Source of the DNA: an uncultured Clostridia bacterium
GTDB lineage: Bacteria; Bacillota; Clostridia; Christensenellales; UBA1242
DNA: 35,952 nucleotides
Direction of reading: 5' to 3'
Assembly: GCA_944362965.1 (NCBI GenBank)
Contig: CALVTR010000014.1
Span: forward strand, 1-35,952
Positions within the stretch are counted from its first letter, which is position 1, and each line of letters opens with the position of its first letter. Made by a program: the position numbers and the translations under genes. Below the pieces are notes generated by a model. That model was not told the origin of the DNA, ran no database searches, and was given only the letters and a program-made list of their open reading frames with translations. This document shows, piece by piece, positions 31,633-35,952 of the stretch.

Positions 31633-33042
31633 TTATTCATATTTTCCTGTAAATTCTTGGATAAATATATGCATAAAATCTTGCATGAGCTTCGTTTTAG
31701 ACTTTGCTAATTTCTTTGCTGTTTTTGTATTCATGTATTTACCTAATCTTAAAAGTTTATTATTCATATGATGAATGGTTGAAGCGTCTTCTTTACTCTC
31801 ATTATATTCATTTTGATATAATGGAATATTAGGATCAAAATCTATAATATTATGAGCTATACCATATTTAAAATTTCTGATAATGCCAATGGCTCCAATT
31901 GCATCTAAATTATCTGCATCTTGCAATATTAGCGTATTTAAATCATCAACATTGTTTCCATTCCAATTGTATTCTTCATGGTATTCTATGCAATAACATA
32001 TTTTATCTATTTGCGTTTTTGTTAAATCTGTAGTTGATAAAATTTCTTTAATTTTTGTCAAAGAGTCTTTTGGTGCAACAAATCGTCCTAATTGATTTTG
32101 CATTATTCGATGAATATCATGAAGAAAAGCAGAAATTCCAATAACAATTTTATCTCCACCTTCTTTACGTTGAAGATATAAGGCCAAATTTGTTGTTCTT
32201 TCCAAATGACTTATGTCATGCCCACTTTTGTCACTTTGGAACATTTCTTTAATCACAACTTTTAGATTTTTGATATATTGGTACACTTTAAAACTATTTA
32301 CAACTTCTGTACTTCTCCTATATACATTTGATTTCTTGGACAATTCCCTTATTAATATATCTTCGTCATCAACTTTATTGTAAAATAATTCATTTTTATT
32401 AGAGAAGTGCACGGTTTCATTAGATTGTTCATTAGTAAATATGCTTCCTACAACCACATTTCCTATATGATTTTTAACTATATATTCTTTAAATAAATCC
32501 ACATCTTTTACTGTTATGCCTTTTAGTACAGGTTTTATATATAATACTGAAGGAATATTTAGTTTATTTAACAAATTAAAGTTTTCAAATCTTTGCTCAA
32601 TAGGTGTTGTATTTTTTTCTAAAATGTGATGATTTGAAACCGTAGTTGCGCTGATAAATACAATTAGTTGGCCGTAGTATTGTATTAAAGGTAAAATATC
32701 AGAAAGTTCATTTTCTTTTATTTGCTTTTTTGTGGACAACTGAATTTGATTGCCTTTCTTTAAAAAATGCTTAATTAATTTAATTGTTTCATTTACATTA
32801 TGAGAATCCCAACATTCAGAGTAGCAACCGATTGTGATTAATGTTTCTTCATTAATTTTCAAATCACTTTTTTCTATACAATCTATTATCCATTCTGCAG
32901 TTGTTGTATTAAAATTTGTTGAGTTATTGCTATAACCTAATTGTGGCAAATAACAATAAGAACATTTACCAGAGCAACCTAAACTTGTATTAAGAAATAT
33001 TCTTTTGTTATCCTTAGCAAAAATATATCCGTTATCAATCAT
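31633..33042 (-). CDS. Radical SAM - HD phosphohydrolase fusion protein
   Basis: The N-terminal half (1-260) has the radical SAM cluster motif Cys23-x3-Cys27-x2-Cys30 (LGCSGKCSYCYLPQLGY), a style seen in spore photoproduct lyase-like proteins. TIGCYSECWDSHNVNETIKLIKHF and later FISATT and YIKPVLKGIT fit the barrel. The C-terminal half (265-469) is an HD domain of the YedJ/YpgQ type: GHDISHLERT (His275, Asp276, His279), AFLHDIHRI (His308, Asp309) and LQDADNLDAIGAIGI (Asp375). All catalytic residues of both halves are present. The fusion suggests that a radical SAM product or its nucleotide is hydrolysed by the HD part. Substrate unknown. TAGGAG before the ATG overlaps the stop of the methyltransferase gene, with which it forms an operon. 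Confidence 0.85.
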   Translation of the reverse strand: MIDNGYIFAKDNKRIFLNTSLGCSGKCSYCYLPQLGYSNNSTNFNTTTAEWIIDCIEKSDLKINEETLITIGCYSECWDSHNVNETIKLIKHFLKKGNQIQLSTKKQIKENELSDILPLIQYYGQLIVFISATTVSNHHILEKNTTPIEQRFENFNLLNKLNIPSVLYIKPVLKGITVKDVDLFKEYIVKNHIGNVVVGSIFTNEQSNETVHFSNKNELFYNKVDDEDILIRELSKKSNVYRRSTEVVNSFKVYQYIKNLKVVIKEMFQSDKSGHDISHLERTTNLALYLQRKEGGDKIVIGISAFLHDIHRIMQNQLGRFVAPKDSLTKIKEILSTTDLTKTQIDKICYCIEYHEEYNWNGNNVDDLNTLILQDADNLDAIGAIGIIRNFKYGIAHNIIDFDPNIPLYQNEYNESKEDASTIHHMNNKLLRLGKYMNTKTAKKLAKSKTKLMQDFMHIFIQEFTGKYE

Positions 33043-33051
33043 ATCAATCTC

Positions 33052-33822
33052 CTAAACATTGCCTATGTACATTTCTGTATGGAAATCAAAACACACATTG
33101 TTATCCATTTGATATTTGTTAAATATCTCTATTATACCACTCATAAACTCGGTATAAAATGAATCTCCTTCTTTAGGTGCATAGGATAGTGATTTAGTTA
33201 ATCCTATTAACATTTCTAACGTATAATATTTTGAGTGAATAAACGTGTAGGTTTGGTACTCTTTATTCCTAAAAAAGTTTTTGCGGTCGTCTTCATTTTT
33301 ATGTTGATAAGTTTTACCTGTTAATTTTGTATTCCATTTACTAATGTAGTCAAAATATTCAATGCTAAAGTTATTATTTTTATCAACCCAGTCATTCCAT
33401 ACTATTGCAAAAAGACCATCGTCTTTCAAAATTTTAGACACTTCTTCTTTTAACTTTGACTTATCAAACCAATGAAAAGATTGAACAGCGAATACAATGT
33501 CTGCGACATTCTTTGTAAGTGTTGTTTCCTCAGCGCTAGCATTTACAAATGTAATATTGGACTTATCACAACAATATTCTTTGCCTTTTGTTAACATATC
33601 AATATTTGGCTCAACATAATAAAGATGTTCACAATAATCACTAGCTAGTTTGGCAAATTTGCCAGTGCCAGCTCCCAACTCAACAATTGATTTATTTTTC
33701 ATTCCATATTTAGAACTTAAAAATTCAAATAATTCTATTGGATAAGTAGGCCTATATTTAGAATAATCTGCTTGTTTGCCAAAATAAAATTTCTTACTAT
33801 CTTTTTCAACTTTATATCTCAT
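33052..33822 (-). CDS. Class I SAM-dependent methyltransferase
   Basis: The 256-residue protein has motif I VELGAGTGKF (47-56), an acidic end of strand 2 (YVEPNIDML), a motif around NASAEETTL and VADIVFAVQSFHWFDK, typical of the Methyltransf_11 group. The substrate cannot be told. The ATG at 33822 has GGAG six bases upstream. The ATG at 33834 lies only five bases after a TATAAT and is therefore unlikely. Nine bases separate it from the radical SAM-HD gene. It is transcribed divergently from the ApeA-like gene. The two enzymes may act in one pathway, such as RNA, DNA or nucleotide modification. Confidence 0.83.
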   Translation of the reverse strand: MRYKVEKDSKKFYFGKQADYSKYRPTYPIELFEFLSSKYGMKNKSIVELGAGTGKFAKLASDYCEHLYYVEPNIDMLTKGKEYCCDKSNITFVNASAEETTLTKNVADIVFAVQSFHWFDKSKLKEEVSKILKDDGLFAIVWNDWVDKNNNFSIEYFDYISKWNTKLTGKTYQHKNEDDRKNFFRNKEYQTYTFIHSKYYTLEMLIGLTKSLSYAPKEGDSFYTEFMSGIIEIFNKYQMDNNVCFDFHTEMYIGNV

Positions 33823-33896
33823 AATGTACTCCATATCTTATTATAACATATATTTTTATAAAATTATCTATATTTCTACAAATTTAATAATTTTTA

Positions 33897-33905
33897 TGCT
33901 ATAAT
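33897..33905 (+). promoter_or_regulatory. Extended -10 promoter of the ApeA-like gene
   Basis: TGCTATAAT at 33897-33905 (TATAAT 33900-33905) stands 17 bases before the ATG; the -35 is weak. The 88-base gap holds the divergent promoters of this gene and the methyltransferase gene. Confidence 0.6.
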
Positions 33906-33922
33906 TGGAATAAGGAGTATTT

Positions 33923-35326
33923 ATGAATCGAAAACATTATTTGGGTTATATGCAAAATATTGAAAGTTTCACTGCAAGGGGAGAAATTCAAATTAAAAAA
34001 AATAAACTTAGTTATGATATTAAAAACGGTATTGCAAGTTTTAGATTTAAAACTCGTAAAGATATAGATATAAGAATTATAGAATCTATATCTAATAAAT
34101 GGCTGAATTTTACAGAGTATAGAGACAATGAACGGGGTCATCACGATTCTGAATATTCTTTATCTCAAGGGTTTTCTGCTTTATTGTCTTATGTATATCA
34201 TGATAATTATTCTATCTGTTTTAAAGTAAAAAGCATAATAGAAAAACCAATTAAAAAAGCTAAAGTATTTAATTTAGAAATATTCTCAAATTGTTTATTA
34301 AACCATTTTTATAAATTCGATGATTTTGACTATAACACAAATGGATTTATAGAAGATACACCTTGCGCGGCTATAGAAATGAAAAACATAAAATTTAAGG
34401 TATTTAGAACTATTGGAGTGTCACTTGGACGTAGTTTAGAAACCTTGAGAGGTCAATTTCCAAAAGAATTTTGGGGAGGTTTTAGATTTGAATCAAATAG
34501 AGAGTTGAGCAACGAAATTATTTATAAATGTATTAACGCTGTAAACTCATATTGTAATTTTGTTTTAAAAGCATCGGGAAATTACATCAACAATGTTAAT
34601 TTAGAAAATAAAGAAGAAAATCAATCAATCTTTGAGAAAATATGCTTAACAAACAAACCTAACGAAATAATAACGGACACACTATTCTCTTTTGATGATA
34701 TTAAAGATAGATTTCAGTCACTTTTAGAATTGTTTATTATAAAAGAAGTGGATTTTTCACCATTATATTACTCCAATAATAATCAATGTGAAAAAATTGA
34801 TATTTTAAGAATTGCTAGTATGTTCGAAAATCAATATAGGACTTGTGTTGAAGTAGGACTACTTGATTATGTCAAAAAAGAACAAGAATACAAAAATGCG
34901 TATTTAAACTGCATAAAAATATCTAAGCCAACAACAGACTTAGAAAAACAAATTGTGCAGGGTGAAATAGCAAAAAGAGAGAACACTCTAACATCTTCTT
35001 TATCAAATAGACTAAAATTTGTTTTTGATAAACTATTAAATGTTTTAGGAACAAGTCGAAATCAAATAAAAAATGGATTTGGTTATAAATTTTATAAATA
35101 TGATATAACCAAAATTGCAAATAGAATAAAGGATGCAAGAAATGATATTGCCCACTTTCTACAACAAGGTATTGATTATGAGATTGCAATGAAAGATACT
35201 ATTATCCTACAAAGAATAATATATTTTATGATATTTGAGCAAATTGATTTGTGTGCTGATAAAATAAAGCAAATTATTTTAGGCGGGTCTCGATATATTC
35301 AACATCTATTTGGTATTGATAAATAA
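33923..35326 (+). CDS. ApeA-like HEPN-domain protein (putative abortive infection RNase)
   Basis: The 467 residues show an N-terminal half rich in beta strands, with GARGEIQIKKNKL-like text and long polar segments. The C-terminal helical domain holds RIKDARNDIAHF; Arg406-N-D-I-A-His411 is an R-x4-H HEPN ribonuclease motif in the context (ARND.AH) seen in ApeA-like HEPN proteins. ApeA proteins halt phage growth by RNA cleavage. Assignment to ApeA rests on the motif and the two-part layout, not on a search. AAGGAG six bases before the ATG is strong. It is the only clear plus-strand protein gene of element B and stands next to the right end. Confidence 0.68.
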   Translation: MNRKHYLGYMQNIESFTARGEIQIKKNKLSYDIKNGIASFRFKTRKDIDIRIIESISNKWLNFTEYRDNERGHHDSEYSLSQGFSALLSYVYHDNYSICFKVKSIIEKPIKKAKVFNLEIFSNCLLNHFYKFDDFDYNTNGFIEDTPCAAIEMKNIKFKVFRTIGVSLGRSLETLRGQFPKEFWGGFRFESNRELSNEIIYKCINAVNSYCNFVLKASGNYINNVNLENKEENQSIFEKICLTNKPNEIITDTLFSFDDIKDRFQSLLELFIIKEVDFSPLYYSNNNQCEKIDILRIASMFENQYRTCVEVGLLDYVKKEQEYKNAYLNCIKISKPTTDLEKQIVQGEIAKRENTLTSSLSNRLKFVFDKLLNVLGTSRNQIKNGFGYKFYKYDITKIANRIKDARNDIAHFLQQGIDYEIAMKDTIILQRIIYFMIFEQIDLCADKIKQIILGGSRYIQHLFGIDK

Positions 35327-35612
35327 TATAGTATATATTTTTCAGTCAATTTAAGTTTTGTTAACTAACTTATACAATTATAGAGTTTCTTTTAATTTGT
35401 TTGTTGTTAAAATGAAAAACAATCATAGTGTCACGAATTTTTGCAGTAAATTTGCAAGATTTTTGCAAATGGGGTGTTTTGTGTTGTATTTTTTCGTGTT
35501 TGTATTATATAATATTGTTTGATAAGATGAAGTGGCTAAAATGCCGATAAATAAAGGGGTTAAGGGTTTTTTGATACGGTATTTTATGATAAAATATGAT
35601 ACGAAAAGTTGA
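35327..35612. other. Right arm of element B
   Basis: No gene. It holds GTCACGAATTT (35430-35440), the motif TTTGCAAGATTTTTGCAA (35451-35468) resembling the left-arm site, the palindrome ATTTTAT-G-ATAAAAT (35581-35595) and GATACG on both sides of it (35573, 35598). AAAGGGG followed by GATAC resembles the region before the int operon (29620-29646). These are plausible integrase and excisionase binding sites. Confidence 0.55.
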
Positions 35613-35636
35613 ACTCCCAACATTTTCAGGTCGCCC

Positions 35637-35643
35637 CTTCGGA
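35637..35643 (+). other. attR core of element B
   Basis: CTTCGGA, identical to 24664-24670, marks the right junction. Upstream is element DNA with no D-arm or anticodon 5' stem; downstream is the 3' half of tRNA-Arg Y. Confidence 0.8.
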
Positions 35644-35680
35644 TCGATTATCGAGGGTTCGAATCCTTCTGGGAGCACCA
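35637..35680 (+). pseudogene. 3' half of tRNA-Arg(UCG) Y, displaced by element B
   Basis: Loop CTTCGGA, anticodon 3' stem TCGAT, variable TATC, T-arm GAGGG-TTCGAAT-CCTTC, acceptor 3' strand TGGGAGC, then ACCA. These pair base for base with the 5' half at 24633-24670 (GCTCCCA and ATCGA). The 33 bases in front of the T-arm contain no D-arm, so this copy cannot work alone. By chance CTCCCA at 35614-35619 could pair with the acceptor strand. Confidence 0.88.
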
Positions 35681-35702
35681 TAAAACCCTTATAAATAAAG
35701 GG

Positions 35703-35734
35703 ATTCAGCGATTTTAGGCATCGCTGAATTTTTT
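35703..35734 (+). terminator. Terminator formerly behind tRNA-Arg Y
   Basis: ATTCAGCGA (35703-35711) pairs with TCGCTGAAT (35721-35729), followed by T. Homologous to the terminator at 24818-24849. Confidence 0.8.
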
Positions 35735-35843
35735 ATTGTTAGCAAAAAAATAACCCACAAATCAAGACTTAAATCTTAACTTGTGGGTTCGATTTTTATG
35801 AATTAATATTTTTTATTTTTTTATTAAAAACATTAAAAAATTG

Positions 35844-35888
35844 GCAATGCCTACGAATTTGTCACGAATTTGTTGCAAATTTTTGCAA
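35844..35888 (+). repeat. Conserved left-arm site with tandem ACGAATTTGT (A copy)
   Basis: Matches 24960-25004 over 45 bases with two differences, while the sequence on both sides has diverged. This points to selection on the site. Confidence 0.65.
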
Positions 35889-35952
35889 AATGCCGTTTAT
35901 TTTCGTATAATATTATATCTTATTATAAAGTGTTTTTTTGCAAGATTTTTAC

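Larger units (their letters stand above)
24664..35643. mobile_element. Integrative element B inserted in the anticodon loop of tRNA-Arg Y
   Basis: The element is bounded by the 7-base core CTTCGGA at 24664-24670 and 35637-35643, about 11 kb. It encodes a tyrosine integrase, an excisionase-like HTH protein, a recombinase-like protein without catalytic residues, DNA-binding proteins and defence-like cargo. Just inside its left end it carries a complete tRNA-Arg(UCG). Repeats of the ACGAATTTGT type near both ends (24969-24990, 35431-35440) look like integrase arm sites. No relaxase, conjugation or capsid gene is seen, so it may need a helper for transfer. Boundaries follow from the split tRNA, the functional class from the genes. 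Confidence 0.85.
35644..35952 (+). mobile_element. Continuation of outer element A (left arm, runs out of the window)
   Basis: After remnant Y the sequence repeats the left arm of B from 24795 onward in order: ATAAAACCCTT, the GCGATTTTAGG terminator hairpin, the AACCCACAAATCAA inverted repeat and the 45-base ACGAATTTGT site, with clear divergence between them. Element A should continue to the right with its own genes and end with the 3' half of tRNA X. Confidence 0.65.

Noticed and set aside
35423-35623. Minus-strand 66-codon frame at the element's right end
   Set aside because: It covers the repeat-rich right arm, has low-complexity content and no start signal.
24664-35643. Prophage
   Set aside because: No capsid, terminase, portal, tail or lysis gene is present in 11 kb. 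The gene content fits a defence-carrying integrative element.

Overview
The window is AT-rich bacterial DNA, most likely from an uncultured member of the Bacillota (Clostridia-like). The evidence is a complete S10-spc-alpha ribosomal gene cluster in Firmicutes order with rpsD between rpsK and rpoA, a zinc-type S14, a Cys4 adenylate kinase, strong AGGAGG ribosome binding sites, TTGACA/TATAAT promoters and tRNA genes with encoded CCA. The taxonomy is inference.

Layout. Positions 1-520 hold the 3' end of a DUF6273-like gene and its terminator. Positions 758-17162 form one long co-directional unit: a strong promoter, a highly structured leader of about 470 nt, then rpsJ through rplQ (21 ribosomal protein genes, secY, adk, map, a KOW protein, infA, rpmJ, rpsM, rpsK, rpsD, rpoA, rplQ), closed by a good terminator. 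L24 and L17 have unusual extensions. Positions 17217-24256 are ordinary chromosome with single-gene units: two small membrane proteins, dtd, tRNA-Ala, a secreted repeat protein, engB-rlmD, a Sel1-like protein and a hypothetical protein.

Positions 24547-35952 are accessory DNA and hold the most interesting signal. A roughly 11 kb integrative element (called B here) sits between 24664 and 35643. Its ends coincide with the 7-nt anticodon loop CTTCGGA of a tRNA-Arg(UCG) gene. The 5' half of that tRNA lies at 24633-24670 and its 3' half lies 11 kb away at 35637-35680. Joined at the loop they give a perfectly paired cloverleaf. Just inside its left end the element carries a complete, different tRNA-Arg(UCG) (24718-24794), which presumably replaces the one it broke. 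A third 5' half (24547-24584), followed by the same left-end sequence, shows that the broken tRNA was itself brought in by an earlier, related element (A). The left arm of A resumes at 35681 after the B insertion. The picture is a nested series of elements, each splitting the tRNA supplied by its predecessor and bringing its own.

Element B encodes a tyrosine integrase, an excisionase-like HTH protein, a recombinase-like protein lacking catalytic residues, a ribbon-helix-helix-like protein and a winged-helix regulator or replication protein. Its cargo looks like phage defence: an ABC-type ATPase plus RloB/TOPRIM-like pair (AbiL/RloAB/PARIS-like), an ApeA-like HEPN protein with an R-x4-H motif, and a two-gene operon of a SAM methyltransferase and a radical SAM-HD phosphohydrolase fusion of unknown function. 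No relaxase or conjugation gene is visible, so B is probably an integrative or mobilisable island. All statements come from reading the sequence; no database search was possible.
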